Positions 55,476 through 64,000 of a stretch of DNA of 64,000 bases are shown here, one piece after another. Position 1 is the first letter of the stretch, and the number at the start of each line of letters is the position of its first letter. Origin of the DNA: Campylobacter concisus (GTDB lineage Bacteria > Campylobacterota > Campylobacteria > Campylobacterales > Campylobacteraceae). The notes beneath the pieces are model-generated. The model was not told the DNA's origin, searched no databases, and worked only from the letters and a program-made list of their open reading frames with translations. Where the stretch lies: the NCBI RefSeq assembly GCF_003048535.1, contig NZ_PIRQ01000002.1:186001-250000 (forward strand). Direction: 5' to 3'. Position numbers and translations under genes: made by a program.

Positions 55476-55481
55476 TAAAAT
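55476..55481 (+). promoter_or_regulatory. -10 box for sstT
   Basis: TAAAAT within GCTAAAATC, 30 bases before the sstT ATG, with AAGGTG as ribosome binding site. Confidence 0.5.
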
Positions 55482-55511
55482 CAACAAAAAACTAATTTAT
55501 TAAGGTGTCAA

Positions 55512-56879
55512 ATGAATATGCTTAAAAATATAGCAAGAAGATACGCCGATGGAAATTTGATAATTCAAATTTTAGTTGGTATCATCCTAGGTGCCCTAGT
55601 TGGCTTTTACACACACTACGAAGCAGCTCCTTATAACAAGATCTCGGCTAAAATTCAAACTATTCAAAACGAAAGTGGTTTGAGCGTAGATGAAGTTATA
55701 AAAACTCGCCTTAGTCAAGATGAAGCCAAGCAGCTAAATGAAGCCAAAGAAAAAGCTAGCTCAGCCGATTCTATCGCAACTTCAGCTTCAGTTTTAGGAG
55801 ATTTATTTAAAGGTGCTTTAAAAGCTATAGCACCAATTCTTGTCTTTGTTTTAGTAGCAACATCCATCATTTTAAGAGATTTTGGTCATACAAAAGGCAT
55901 GCAAAAGATCATTACACTCTATCTAATTGGTACATTTTTAGCAGCTGTTGTTGCAGTTGTTGCTAGTTTCTTATTCCCAGTGGAGCTTTCTTTAAAAGGT
56001 CTTGCAAGTGCTGATATGTCAGCACCTCAAGGAATTACCAATGTCTTAAAAGATCTCATTTATAAAATGGTCGAAAATCCGATAAATGCTTTAGCAAATG
56101 GCAATTATATAGGCATCATCACCTGGGCAGTTGGTAGTGGTATAGCGCTTAGAAATTCCACAGCTGAGACCAAAAAAGTATTTAAAGACATAAGCGATGG
56201 TGTGACTCATATCGTTAAATTTATCATTAGACTAGCTCCATTTGGCATCTTTGGTATGGTTACTATCAGCATTCATGAAACTGGATTTGAAGTACTTGCA
56301 GGATATCTAAAACTAATTTTAGTTCTTGTTGGGGCAATGCTTGTTGTCGCATTTATCATCTATCCAGCCATGGTTTTTGTATTAACCAGAAAAAATCCTT
56401 ATCCACTTGTCATGATCTGCCTAAAAGAGAGTGCTATTTCGGCATTTTTTACAAGAAGCTCAGCTGCAAATATCCCTGTAAACATGGCGCTTTGCAAAAA
56501 GCTTGGGTTAAAAGAGGAACTCTACTCTATCTCTATCCCACTAGGAGCTACTATAAACATGGGTGGTGCAGCAGTTACGATCAGTATTCTAGCGCTCACA
56601 GCGGTAAATTCTATCCCGTCTATAACAGTCACATTTGGTGACGCACTGCTTCTTTGCTTCATCTCAGCTCTTGGCGCTTGTGGTGCATCTGGCGTGGCTG
56701 GAGGCTCACTTCTTTTAGTGCCATTAGCGTGCGGTCTTTTTGGTATCAGCAATGACATAGCAATGCAGTTTGTAACAGTTGGTTTTACTATTGGCGTCAT
56801 CCAAGATTCAGTCGAAACTGCGTTAAATAGCTCATCAGACGTTCTTTTTACAGCAGTAGCTTCAGAGACTTCAAACTAA
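55512..56879 (+). CDS. sstT: Serine/threonine:sodium symporter SstT
   Basis: Amino-acid symporter of the dicarboxylate/amino acid:cation (DAACS) family with eight helices and two re-entrant loops. Seen: [16 protein letters not shown], the re-entrant [53 protein letters not shown] and [15 protein letters not shown]-type end ([14 protein letters not shown]). At 455 residues it is longer than E. coli SstT (414); the extra length is a charged insert of about 40 residues between TM1 and TM2. Confidence 0.93.
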   Translation: MNMLKNIARRYADGNLIIQILVGIILGALVGFYTHYEAAPYNKISAKIQTIQNESGLSVDEVIKTRLSQDEAKQLNEAKEKASSADSIATSASVLGDLFKGALKAIAPILVFVLVATSIILRDFGHTKGMQKIITLYLIGTFLAAVVAVVASFLFPVELSLKGLASADMSAPQGITNVLKDLIYKMVENPINALANGNYIGIITWAVGSGIALRNSTAETKKVFKDISDGVTHIVKFIIRLAPFGIFGMVTISIHETGFEVLAGYLKLILVLVGAMLVVAFIIYPAMVFVLTRKNPYPLVMICLKESAISAFFTRSSAANIPVNMALCKKLGLKEELYSISIPLGATINMGGAAVTISILALTAVNSIPSITVTFGDALLLCFISALGACGASGVAGGSLLLVPLACGLFGISNDIAMQFVTVGFTIGVIQDSVETALNSSSDVLFTAVASETSN

Positions 56880-56885
56880 CCTTCA

Positions 56886-56918
56886 TAAAATTTCAGCTAA
56901 ATTTTGGCTGAAATTTTA
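56886..56918 (+). terminator. Terminator after sstT
   Basis: TAAAATTTCAGC pairs perfectly with GCTGAAATTTTA across a 9-base loop, followed by CTTTTAT, starting 6 bases after the sstT stop. Confidence 0.75.
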
Positions 56919-56936
56919 CTTTTATCCATTTTTTTG

Positions 56937-56942
56937 TAAAAT
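56937..56942 (+). promoter_or_regulatory. -10 box for the pepF-to-smpB run
   Basis: TGTAAAAT, an extended -10, 24 bases before the pepF ATG; AAAGG at 56956-56960 is the ribosome binding site. Confidence 0.6.
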
Positions 56943-56966
56943 GTCCCAAAAATTTAAAGGATAAAT

Positions 56967-58688
56967 ATGCAAATTTGGGATCTAAAAGCACTTTTTGCAA
57001 ACGAAAAAGAGTGCGAGCAAAACGCACTAAATTTACAAAAAGAGTGCGAGAAATTTAAAGATAAATACCTTGAAAATTATGAAAATTTAAAAACAGACGA
57101 GTTTTTAAAGGCATTTGGCGAATATGAAAACTTGATCGCTAAAATTTCAAAAGTAATGACTTATGCTTTTTTAAATTTTGCCAAAGATACAAGCAAGGGT
57201 GCGTTTTACGCAAAGATCGATGAGATAGCGACAAAAGCAAATGAAAATTTGATATTTTTTGAGATCAAATTTAATGAGTTTAGCCCTAAAAAACAAGAAG
57301 AGATCATAAAAAGCTCTAAAAAATATGGCTACTATCTAAGCAATCTCGCTAAAGCAAAACCGCACCAACTAAGCGTTGCCGAAGAAAGAGTATTACTTCG
57401 TACAGCAAGTACTGGGGCTGAGGGCTTTTCAAGGCTTTTTGATGAGAGCATGAGCAAGATGAGGTTTAAATTTAAAGGCGAACTTTTAAACGAAGAGGAA
57501 ATTTTAGCAAAGCTTCATGACAACAATCAAAGCGTGCGAAAACTAGCCGCCAAAAGCCTCTCAAACGAGCTTAGCAAGCATCAGCACCTTCTTGGCTACA
57601 TATACAATATGATAAAAACTGATCTAAAAACAAGCTGCGAGCTTAGAAATTTCAAGCTTCCTGAAGAGCCAAGACACCTTGAAAATCAAATCAGTAAAAA
57701 AAGCGTTGATTCGCTCATTGCCGTAACTGAGAAAAATTTTGACCTAGTTGCTAAATTTTACGAGCGAAAAAGAGAAATTTTAGGCCTTAAAAAGCTTTAT
57801 GACTACGATAGATACGCACCTCTTAGCAGCGAAGGAGAGTATAAATTTGATGAGTGTAAAAAGATAGTTTTAAAGGCGTTTGGGACATTTTCACCTAAAT
57901 TTGGCGATATAGCTAAAAGCGCCTTTAGTGGCGGCTGGATCGACGTTTATCCAGCTCCGAACAAGCGAGGTGGCGCATTTTCTCACTCAGGATCAAGCGA
58001 CACTCACCCTTATGTTTTGCTAAATCACACAAACCAGCGAAGAGACCTTTTTACGCTAGCTCACGAGCTTGGTCACGCTGTGCATCAAAAGCTCTCTTAT
58101 AATGTAAGCTACCTAAACTCAGATACTCCGCTAACCACGGCTGAGACGGCCTCAGTCTTTTGCGAGATGTTAGTTTTTGACCACGTAAAAGAAAACCTTA
58201 GCAAAAAAGAGAAAATTTCACTGCTTGCTGGCAAGATCGAGGATATATTTGCCACGCTTTACCGCCAGATAAATTTCACCACCTTTGAAAGGGCTGTGCA
58301 CGCACACGAGGGCGAGATCAGCCTAGATGAGCTAAATAAAATTTGGCTAAGAGAGAGCAAAAAGATGTTTGGCAAAAGCGTCACGCTAAATGACTACTAC
58401 AAAATTTGGTGGAGCTACATCCCGCACTTCATCCACACTCCATTTTACTGCTACGCCTACTCTTACGCGCAGCTTCTTGTGCTTGCACTTTTTGGGCTTT
58501 ATAAAAGCGGCAAATGCAAAAATTTTGTTGAAATTTACACCGAGTTTTTGAGCCTTGGCGGCAGCCTTAGTCCAAAGGAGCTTGTGGCTAAATTTGGCTT
58601 TGATATCGATGATAAAAATTTCTGGCAGATCGGCATAAACGAGGTTAAAAAGCTAGTAGATGAGTTTTTAGAAATTTCAAAGGATTAA
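56967..58688 (+). CDS. pepF: Oligoendopeptidase F, M3 family
   Basis: 573-residue cytoplasmic zinc oligopeptidase, probably recycling short peptides. Seen: a helical N-terminal half, FSHSGSSDTHPYVLLNH, the zinc motif HELGH in LAHELGHAVHQ (about residue 370) and the third ligand in LTTAETASVFCEMLV. The end (FGFDIDDKNFWQIGI) is complete. It is 1 base from the next gene. Confidence 0.95.
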   Translation: MQIWDLKALFANEKECEQNALNLQKECEKFKDKYLENYENLKTDEFLKAFGEYENLIAKISKVMTYAFLNFAKDTSKGAFYAKIDEIATKANENLIFFEIKFNEFSPKKQEEIIKSSKKYGYYLSNLAKAKPHQLSVAEERVLLRTASTGAEGFSRLFDESMSKMRFKFKGELLNEEEILAKLHDNNQSVRKLAAKSLSNELSKHQHLLGYIYNMIKTDLKTSCELRNFKLPEEPRHLENQISKKSVDSLIAVTEKNFDLVAKFYERKREILGLKKLYDYDRYAPLSSEGEYKFDECKKIVLKAFGTFSPKFGDIAKSAFSGGWIDVYPAPNKRGGAFSHSGSSDTHPYVLLNHTNQRRDLFTLAHELGHAVHQKLSYNVSYLNSDTPLTTAETASVFCEMLVFDHVKENLSKKEKISLLAGKIEDIFATLYRQINFTTFERAVHAHEGEISLDELNKIWLRESKKMFGKSVTLNDYYKIWWSYIPHFIHTPFYCYAYSYAQLLVLALFGLYKSGKCKNFVEIYTEFLSLGGSLSPKELVAKFGFDIDDKNFWQIGINEVKKLVDEFLEISKD

Positions 58689-58689
58689 G

Positions 58690-59139
58690 ATGTTAGACGA
58701 AATTTTAGATGATGAGAAATTTTCGCTTTTGATGAAGATGCACGTCTATGAGTGTATTGATTTTTTGCTTGAAAAAGGGGTAAATTTCTCAGTTATGGCA
58801 AATTTACCGCTAGTTAGCTTTGAGCCAAGCTTGCCAGATGAGATAAGTAGAAGCTTTAGCATGCCTGTCATTATGTTTTCACTTGGTGGTTATACGCTTG
58901 AGAGTGCGAAACTAACGCAAGATGAGCTTAGCTTTGAGGCCGGCTTTGGTAGTGAAAATTTTGCCTCTGTGATCTCCTTTCCGCTCGGTGCAGTGGTTCA
59001 AATTTTGGTTGAAAATAGCCCGATCCTTGTAAATTTTTCTATTCATAAGCCAAAAGAGAAGCAAGCAGACCACACAAAAAAATCAGTTTCAGTATTTTTG
59101 CAAAATCCTAAAAATAAAGATATATTTAAGAAAAAATAG
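58690..59139 (+). CDS. SspB-like protein, possible ClpXP adaptor (149 aa)
   Basis: A small acidic protein without signal peptide or membrane helix, usually left as hypothetical in campylobacters. By eye it follows the plan of the stringent starvation protein B: an N-terminal helix (VYECIDFLLEKGVNFSVMA), strands, then LTQDELSFEAGFGSENFASV and ISFPLGAVVQILVENSP, which align with the ND-x-x-x-F-x-A-R-F-G-G, then VPLAAVLAIYARENG segment of E. coli SspB. A lysine-rich tail ending IFKKK could serve as a ClpX-binding peptide. SspB delivers ssrA-tagged proteins to ClpXP; smpB, needed for tagging, lies four genes downstream. The adaptor role is an inference from weak similarity and context. Confidence 0.5.
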   Translation: MLDEILDDEKFSLLMKMHVYECIDFLLEKGVNFSVMANLPLVSFEPSLPDEISRSFSMPVIMFSLGGYTLESAKLTQDELSFEAGFGSENFASVISFPLGAVVQILVENSPILVNFSIHKPKEKQADHTKKSVSVFLQNPKNKDIFKKK

Positions 59140-59159
59140 TAATTTTAAGCATTTTTGGC

Positions 59160-59165
59160 TAAAAT
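59160..59165 (+). promoter_or_regulatory. -10 box for uvrD
   Basis: TAAAAT in TTTTTGGCTAAAATC, 25 bases before the ATG at 59191. It lies downstream of a possible TTG start at 59155 and so argues against that start. Confidence 0.5.
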
Positions 59166-59190
59166 CAAAAGAAAATTTAAAAAGCAAAAA

Positions 59191-61260
59191 ATGGAAAAAT
59201 TACTATCAAATTTAAACGAATCTCAGCGCGAAGCAGCTACTCATATAGATGGCCCGATGCTCATACTTGCAGGAGCTGGCAGCGGCAAGACAAAGACGAT
59301 CACAACTAGGCTTGCCTACCTTATCGGCGAGGTCGGTATAGACGCAGCAAATACGCTAACTCTTACTTTTACAAACAAAGCCGCCAACGAGATGCGTAGT
59401 AGAGCCATGGCGATGCTAAGCCAAAGCGGCAAAAACTATTCGCCACTACTTTGCACATTTCATAAATTTGGACTTTTGTTTTTAAAGCTTTACATAGAAA
59501 AACTTGGTAGAAAAAACAACTTCGTCATAATCGATACTGATGATAAAAAACGTATCATCAAAAGCTTTGAAAGTCCAGTTGCCACGGCGATTTTGTCAAG
59601 CGAAATTTCAAATTATAAAAACTCACTTTTAAGCGTCGAAGAGGTCTATAAAAACGCAAATTTCTCTTCATTTGATAAAAGCAAGGATAACTTTTACAAG
59701 CAAGCTGCTCAAATTTATGAAAAATATGAAGAATATTTAAAGACAAATAATCTTGTTGATTTTGACGATCTGCTCGGGCTTACATATAAAATTTTAGACG
59801 AAAACGAAGAGCTTGCTAGAGAAATTTCAAACCGATACAAATACATAATGGTCGATGAGTATCAAGACACAAACGACCTTCAGTATAAACTGCTAAAAAA
59901 GCTCTGTCTATGCCACGAAAACATCTGCGTCGTGGGTGATGACGATCAAAGTATCTACGGCTGGCGCGGCGCGAAAATAGATAATATCTTAAATTTTAAA
60001 GATCAGTTTAAAGATGTAAAGATCATTAGACTTGAGAAAAACTACCGCTCGAGCGAGGCGATACTAAAAGCCGCAAACGAGCTGATAGATCATAACCGCA
60101 ACCGCCTTGGTAAGAAGCTTGTAGGCACAAAAGGCGAAGGCGAGGCCGTAAATTTGATAGAGAGCTTTGATGAGAGCGTCGAGGCTGGCAAGATCGCAAA
60201 ATGCATAAAAGAGCTTTTAAGTAAAGGCGTGCAGGCAAAAGATATCGCTATCTTATACCGCATAAATGCACTCTCTCGCTCGCTTGAAGATGGGCTAAAC
60301 AAAGAGCAAATCGCTTATAAAATGGTCGGCGGCGTTAAATTTTACGAACGAGCCGAGATCAAAGATATCATAAGCTACCTAAGGCTGATAAACAATCCAA
60401 ACGATGATTTTTCAATAAGGCGCATCATAAACCGCCCAAAACGAGGACTAGGCAAAGTAAGTCTTGATAAGCTTGAAAAAATGGCATTTGAAGGCAAAAT
60501 TTCCATTTACGAGGCGATCTCAAACATCTCTGATAACGACGAAGCCTTTAGCAAAAAGGTAAAATCAGCCCTTCTTGAGTTTGCAAACAACCTAAAAGAG
60601 CTTCAAGAAAGCAGCTCGGTTTTTGACCTAATAGATAAATTTGAAGCAAAATTTGGCGTGAAAAAATACTACGAGAGCCTGCCAGATGGCGCTGAAAGAG
60701 CGGCAAATATCGATGAGTTTTACGCTGTTTTAAAAGATCAGATCAAGCAAAATCCAAGCTTTGATCTGGAGGAATTTCTAAACGAGATCACGCTAACAAG
60801 TGAGCAAGACGGCATCAGTGATGAGGCTATAAGTATTATGAGCGTGCATGCGAGCAAGGGGCTTGAGTTTGAGCACCTTTTTGTTATCGGTCTTGAAGAG
60901 GGATTTTTCCCGCTTATTGGCGATGGTAGCGACATCGAAGAGGAGCGCAGGCTCGCTTACGTGGCGATAACAAGAGCCAAAAGGACACTTAGCCTAAGCT
61001 TTGCAAATTCGCGCTTTTACAAAGGTCAGCGTACAAGGTTAAATAAGAGTAGATTTTTAAGCGAGAGCGGCATAACGCATGGCTCGCTAGTTATCGAACA
61101 GAGCAATGAATTTAAAAAAGGCGACCTTGTTAAACATAAAATTTTTGGTATCGGCAGGGTGAGCGCGGTTAGCAAGATCAAAAAAGAATTTAAACTAACT
61201 ATAAATTTTGGTGGCAATGTAAGAGAGATAATGTCAAGCTTCGTGGAAAAGGCCGTATGA
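59191..61260 (+). CDS. uvrD: UvrD/Rep-family DNA helicase
   Basis: SF1A 3'-5' helicase in repair and replication restart. 689 residues from the ATG at 59191 (MEKLLSNLNESQREA fits the family start; a TTG 12 codons upstream precedes the likely promoter). Seen: Walker A GAGSGKT at 28-34, LTFTNKAANEMRSR, Walker B VDEYQDTN, GDDDQSIYGWRGA, LEKNYRS, MSVHASKGLEFEHLFV, EEERRLAYVAITRAKR. A short C-terminal beta domain (FKKGDLVKHKIFGIGRV) is kept. The stop overlaps truB. Confidence 0.95.
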   Translation: MEKLLSNLNESQREAATHIDGPMLILAGAGSGKTKTITTRLAYLIGEVGIDAANTLTLTFTNKAANEMRSRAMAMLSQSGKNYSPLLCTFHKFGLLFLKLYIEKLGRKNNFVIIDTDDKKRIIKSFESPVATAILSSEISNYKNSLLSVEEVYKNANFSSFDKSKDNFYKQAAQIYEKYEEYLKTNNLVDFDDLLGLTYKILDENEELAREISNRYKYIMVDEYQDTNDLQYKLLKKLCLCHENICVVGDDDQSIYGWRGAKIDNILNFKDQFKDVKIIRLEKNYRSSEAILKAANELIDHNRNRLGKKLVGTKGEGEAVNLIESFDESVEAGKIAKCIKELLSKGVQAKDIAILYRINALSRSLEDGLNKEQIAYKMVGGVKFYERAEIKDIISYLRLINNPNDDFSIRRIINRPKRGLGKVSLDKLEKMAFEGKISIYEAISNISDNDEAFSKKVKSALLEFANNLKELQESSSVFDLIDKFEAKFGVKKYYESLPDGAERAANIDEFYAVLKDQIKQNPSFDLEEFLNEITLTSEQDGISDEAISIMSVHASKGLEFEHLFVIGLEEGFFPLIGDGSDIEEERRLAYVAITRAKRTLSLSFANSRFYKGQRTRLNKSRFLSESGITHGSLVIEQSNEFKKGDLVKHKIFGIGRVSAVSKIKKEFKLTINFGGNVREIMSSFVEKAV

Positions 61261-62078
61261 ACGCCATCTTCGTAGCAAACAAGCCAGCTGGCATGAGCTC
61301 AAACCACTTTTTAGGGCGACTAAAGAGAAAATACGGCGTTAAAAAGGCTGGATTTTCAGGCACACTTGATCCATTTGCTAGCGGCTGTCTCATCGTTGCC
61401 TTTGGTTCATATACGAAATTTTTTAGATTTTTAGACAAAAGTCCAAAAGTCTATGAAGCTACGATCTGGCTTGGGGCTAGCAGTCCAAGCATGGATAATG
61501 AAAATATCACTGAAATTTCAAATGTAAAAGAGCTAAATTTAGAAAAACTTGAAGTCATAAGAGGTGAGCTAACTGGTAAGATAAGCTACATCCCACCAAA
61601 ATTTAGCGCCAAGCATATAAATGGCACAAGAGCCTATAAGCTAGCTAGAAATGGCAAAGAATTTGAGCTAAAGACAGAAACGATGGAAATTTTTGATAGC
61701 CAAATTTTAAACTACTCGCACCCATTTTTAACCATTCGTTTAAGTGTAAGCGAAGGAAGTTATATCCGTTCGTATGCAGAAATTTTTGGAAAAAAGCTTG
61801 GTTATAATGTAACTTTAAGCTCATTAAAAAGGATAAGTGAAGGCAAATTTTGCTACGAAAATGAAAAATTTTTGAATATTTGTGATTTTTTAAATATTCA
61901 GAAAAATACATACTTTGGGGATATAAATGATATTCTTGATGGTAAGAAATTAAAAATTAACGATTTTGAAACACAAAAGCAAGGAATTTATTTGCTAAAT
62001 TATGATAAATTTATGAGCGTAATCCAAATCACGGATGATACTATAAATTACACTCTAAATAAGGTTGAAAAATGTTAA
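61257..62078 (+). CDS. truB: tRNA pseudouridine(55) synthase TruB
   Basis: Makes pseudouridine 55 in the T loop of tRNAs. 273 residues: NKPAGMSSNHFL, catalytic Asp38 in GFSGTLDPFASG, PKVYEATIWLG, IPPKFSAKHINGTRAYKLA and SEGSYIRSYAE. The last 90 residues are AT-rich and variable. It overlaps uvrD by 4 bases and csrA by 7. Confidence 0.95.
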   Translation: MNAIFVANKPAGMSSNHFLGRLKRKYGVKKAGFSGTLDPFASGCLIVAFGSYTKFFRFLDKSPKVYEATIWLGASSPSMDNENITEISNVKELNLEKLEVIRGELTGKISYIPPKFSAKHINGTRAYKLARNGKEFELKTETMEIFDSQILNYSHPFLTIRLSVSEGSYIRSYAEIFGKKLGYNVTLSSLKRISEGKFCYENEKFLNICDFLNIQKNTYFGDINDILDGKKLKINDFETQKQGIYLLNYDKFMSVIQITDDTINYTLNKVEKC

Positions 62079-62302
62079 TCCTAGCAAGAAAAGAAAATGA
62101 AGAAATTTTAATAGGAAATGACATAAAAGTTGTCATAGTAAATATTTCAAAAAATACTGTTAAACTCGGCATCGAAGCGCCACGAAATACAATGATACTA
62201 AGAAGTGAACTAGCAAATGATATTAAAAACGAAAATATCCATGCCACAAAAACTGCAAGTGAAGCCGATATCCACGAGCTAGCTAAAAAAATCGAGAAAT
62301 GA
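62072..62302 (+). CDS. csrA: Carbon storage regulator CsrA
   Basis: 76-residue RNA-binding regulator that blocks or alters translation of target mRNAs. MLILARKENEEILIGNDIKV is the diagnostic start; KLGIEAPRNTMILRSEL holds the RNA-binding region near residue 44. Known: in C. jejuni CsrA controls flagellin, motility and biofilm and is held by FliW. It overlaps truB and ispE. Confidence 0.97.
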   Translation: MLILARKENEEILIGNDIKVVIVNISKNTVKLGIEAPRNTMILRSELANDIKNENIHATKTASEADIHELAKKIEK

Positions 62303-63042
62303 AAAGCTTTGCAAAGATAAATATATTTTTAAAGATAGTTGGCACTAGAGGCAGCTACCACGAAATTTTATCGCGCTTTATCCTCTGTGAGCAGCTTTTT
62401 GATGAAATTTATTTTAAGAAATCAGATTCGTTTGCTATAGAATGTAACAACAGCGATATAAAAGATAACATCATTCAAAAAGCGATAGATGAGCTAAAAA
62501 GAGCCGGCTTTTCAAACGAGCTTGACGAGTTTTTTAGCTCCCATAAAATCATCATCAACAAAAATATCCCAATTGGTGCGGGTCTAGGAGGAGGCAGTTC
62601 AAACGCTGCCACCTTTTTACTAATGGTAAATGATGAGCTAAATTTAAATATAAAACGCGAAAATTTGATGCAAATAGCGTCTAAAATCGGCGCAGACGTG
62701 GCCTTTTTTGTAAGTGGCTACAAGGCAGCAAATGTAAGCGGCATAGGCGAGATCATAGAAGAATTTGATGACGAAGTGCCAAATTTAAATATCTTCACGC
62801 CAAATGTTTTTTGCTCTACACCGGCGGTTTATCAAGAATTTAGAAGCAATTTCTTACAATACATAGACGTTAATGCTGCAAAAAAGATGCAAAATTTAAA
62901 GAGCAAAGAGTTAGTTGAAATTTATAAAAACGGGGAGCTAAACGATCTCTTTGCCCCATGCTTCAAACTCTATCCACAGATGAACGAGTTTAGAGATAAA
63001 TTTCTAAGTGGCAGCGGCAGTAGCGTATTTAGCGTAAAATAA
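62299..63042 (+). CDS. ispE: 4-diphosphocytidyl-2-C-methyl-D-erythritol kinase
   Basis: GHMP kinase of the MEP isoprenoid pathway. 247 residues: [20 protein letters not shown], the ATP loop [17 protein letters not shown] and [10 protein letters not shown] at the C-terminus. Somewhat shorter than E. coli IspE (283), as in C. jejuni. Confidence 0.94.
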   Translation: MKSFAKINIFLKIVGTRGSYHEILSRFILCEQLFDEIYFKKSDSFAIECNNSDIKDNIIQKAIDELKRAGFSNELDEFFSSHKIIINKNIPIGAGLGGGSSNAATFLLMVNDELNLNIKRENLMQIASKIGADVAFFVSGYKAANVSGIGEIIEEFDDEVPNLNIFTPNVFCSTPAVYQEFRSNFLQYIDVNAAKKMQNLKSKELVEIYKNGELNDLFAPCFKLYPQMNEFRDKFLSGSGSSVFSVK

Positions 63043-63053
63043 AAGGTAAAATT

Positions 63054-63509
63054 TTGATAAAAGATCTAGCAAAAAACAAAAAAGCTTTGCATGACTTTAG
63101 CATACTTGAAACCTTCGAGGCTGGCATCGTTTTAAAAGGTAGCGAAGTCAAAGCTCTAAGGGCTGGTAGAGCAAATCTAAAAGATAGCTTTGTACGTGTC
63201 ATAAAAGGCGAACTTTTCTTACTAAACGCCCATATCAGCTATCTTGAGACCACACATAGCGCATTTCGTCCAAATGAGCGAGCAGCCAGAAAACTTTTGA
63301 TGCATAGAAAGCAGATCGATAAAATTTTCGGTCAGGTCTCACAAGATGGACTTACTTTGGTCGTTTTGGCACTTTATCTAAGCGATAAAAACATCGTAAA
63401 AGCAAGACTTGCCCTTGCAAAAGGTAAAAATTTACACGACAAGCGCGAGACTTTAAAAAGACGCGAGGCAGACAAAGAGGCAAGAGCTGCCATAAAAAGA
63501 TATGTTTAA
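63054..63509 (+). CDS. smpB: SsrA-binding protein SmpB
   Basis: Binds tmRNA and brings it to stalled ribosomes. 151 residues: [39 protein letters not shown], and the basic tail [13 protein letters not shown]. The start is TTG with AAGG 7 bases before. tmRNA (ssrA) itself is not in this window. Confidence 0.97.
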   Translation: MIKDLAKNKKALHDFSILETFEAGIVLKGSEVKALRAGRANLKDSFVRVIKGELFLLNAHISYLETTHSAFRPNERAARKLLMHRKQIDKIFGQVSQDGLTLVVLALYLSDKNIVKARLALAKGKNLHDKRETLKRREADKEARAAIKRYV

Positions 63510-63517
63510 GGGATAAG

Positions 63518-64000
63518 ATGAAGAATTTACTAGTTTTAATAATCGCTTTATTTGCTTTTTTTGGTTGTGGCGAAGATGAGAGCAGCAGTGCAAATTTTGA
63601 AGAATTTAGTCCAAACGAAGAGGTTAAGCTTGTAGATGTAAGCGGCAAGGAGCTTACTTTAATTAGAAAAGATCACGGCTTTGCCATCAAAAATGATGAA
63701 AATAAGGTTTTGATGATCGACATTTTTGGCACATTTTGCCCACCTTGCCAAAAAGAGGCAGCCGAGCTTACAAAATATCAGCTTGAAAACAAAGATAAAT
63801 TTACACTAATCGGACTAACTCACTTTGAAAATGTCACAAATGAGTATGTTTTGCACGAATTTATGCAAAAATTTAACGCCTATTATTTCATAACAAACGA
63901 TCAAAAGATAAATGACAGACTTGCCGAACAGATCGTAAGAGACATCGAATACAAACACGAGATCGCACTACCTTTTAAAGTAGTGATAAAAAATGGCGAA
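63518..64000 (+). CDS. TlpA-like thioredoxin-fold protein, cut by window end
   Basis: Partial gene: 161 codons from the ATG at 63518 (GGGATAAG upstream), open at the window edge. Seen: a hydrophobic signal sequence with a cysteine at 17 (AFFGCGED), probably a lipoprotein although the lipobox is weak; then a thioredoxin-like domain with the redox motif CPPC (Cys73, Cys76) in FGTFCPPCQKEA. It is likely a periplasmic thiol reductase. A similar gene follows smpB in C. jejuni. Confidence 0.88.
   Translation, partial: MKNLLVLIIALFAFFGCGEDESSSANFEEFSPNEEVKLVDVSGKELTLIRKDHGFAIKNDENKVLMIDIFGTFCPPCQKEAAELTKYQLENKDKFTLIGLTHFENVTNEYVLHEFMQKFNAYYFITNDQKINDRLAEQIVRDIEYKHEIALPFKVVIKNGE

Noticed and set aside
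54780-55511. SAM riboswitch upstream of metK
   Set aside because: The gap before metK is about 130 bases, AT-rich and without a recognisable SAM aptamer core.
59155-59190. TTG start for UvrD
   Set aside because: It precedes a likely -10 box, and family members start at the equivalent of 59191.
1-64000. CRISPR arrays, insertion sequences, integrases, rRNA and tRNA genes
   Set aside because: None seen: no spaced direct repeats, no transposase or integrase motifs, no conserved RNA sequences.

Overview
The window looks like a chromosomal segment of a Campylobacter, most like C. concisus or a near relative. The DNA is AT-rich, -10 boxes of the form TATAAT or TAAAAT dominate, and TTG starts are common. 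Gene order closely follows blocks I recall from C. jejuni: rsmH/ppiD/ftsA/ftsZ; rpmH/rnpA/yidD/yidC/khpB/mnmE/purL/djlA-like/purH; rpe/dnaQ/rpmB; and mfd/folC/lptE/leuS/secF/secD/yajC/lnt/metK/sstT/pepF/uvrD/truB/csrA/ispE/smpB. The species call is an inference from this synteny and from composition. No rRNA, tRNA, CRISPR array, prophage or insertion sequence was seen.

Layout. 0.2-6.3 kb is cell division and envelope: an FtsL-like protein, rsmH, a class II aldolase-like gene, ppiD, ftsA, ftsZ. 6.4-8.2 kb (minus strand) is a three-gene set: a DUF2249-like protein, a 12-helix histidine-bearing membrane protein and a DUF59 protein. 8.3-9.3 kb is a secreted MsrA-MsrB fusion. 9.4-22.9 kb (minus strand) runs rpmH, rnpA, yidD, yidC, khpB, mnmE, three tandem GC-rich lipoprotein paralogues, purL, a ClpP-fold SDH-type protease, a TerB/J-domain protein, a small envelope protein and purH. 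23-25.3 kb holds a uracil-DNA-glycosylase-like protein, a periplasmic protein and YbgC. 25.3-32.5 kb is more accessory: a stand-alone PD-(D/E)XK protein, a GC-rich split ThrE-type exporter pair, a DUF4149 protein, prmC, a GC-rich M48 protease, an NSS transporter and an unknown protein. 32.5-36.1 kb is an operon of an HDOD-like protein, a STAS/CheX-like protein, rpe and a DnaQ-like exonuclease. 36.3-39.4 kb has rpmB, a 2-TM K+ channel, a DUF465 protein, cysE and cysK. 39.5-52.9 kb is one tightly packed minus-strand operon of eleven genes from yajC to magIII. 52.8-55.4 kb holds lnt and metK. 55.5-64 kb is plus strand: sstT, pepF, an SspB-like protein, uvrD, truB, csrA, ispE, smpB and a TlpA-like protein cut by the window end.

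How the genes work together. Several neighbourhoods make functional sense. The ribosomal protein L34/RNase P protein/YidD/YidC/KhpB group links RNA processing and membrane insertion. YajC/SecD/SecF, LptE and Lnt serve export and lipoprotein/LPS maturation. SmpB sits in the same run as a protein that by eye resembles the ClpXP adaptor SspB, which would couple trans-translation tagging to proteolysis.

Most notable points: rnpA has no standard start codon and appears to begin at ATT inside rpmH; the SspB-like protein; a mosaic STAS/receiver-like/STAS/CheX-like protein beside an HDOD protein; a possible four-member family of two-cysteine envelope proteins; the DUF2249/12-TM/DUF59 cassette; head-to-head overlapping yajC and lnt genes; and three GC-rich patches joined seamlessly to native operons. 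Where a ribosome binding site or promoter decides it, start positions given here are shorter than the longest open frame.
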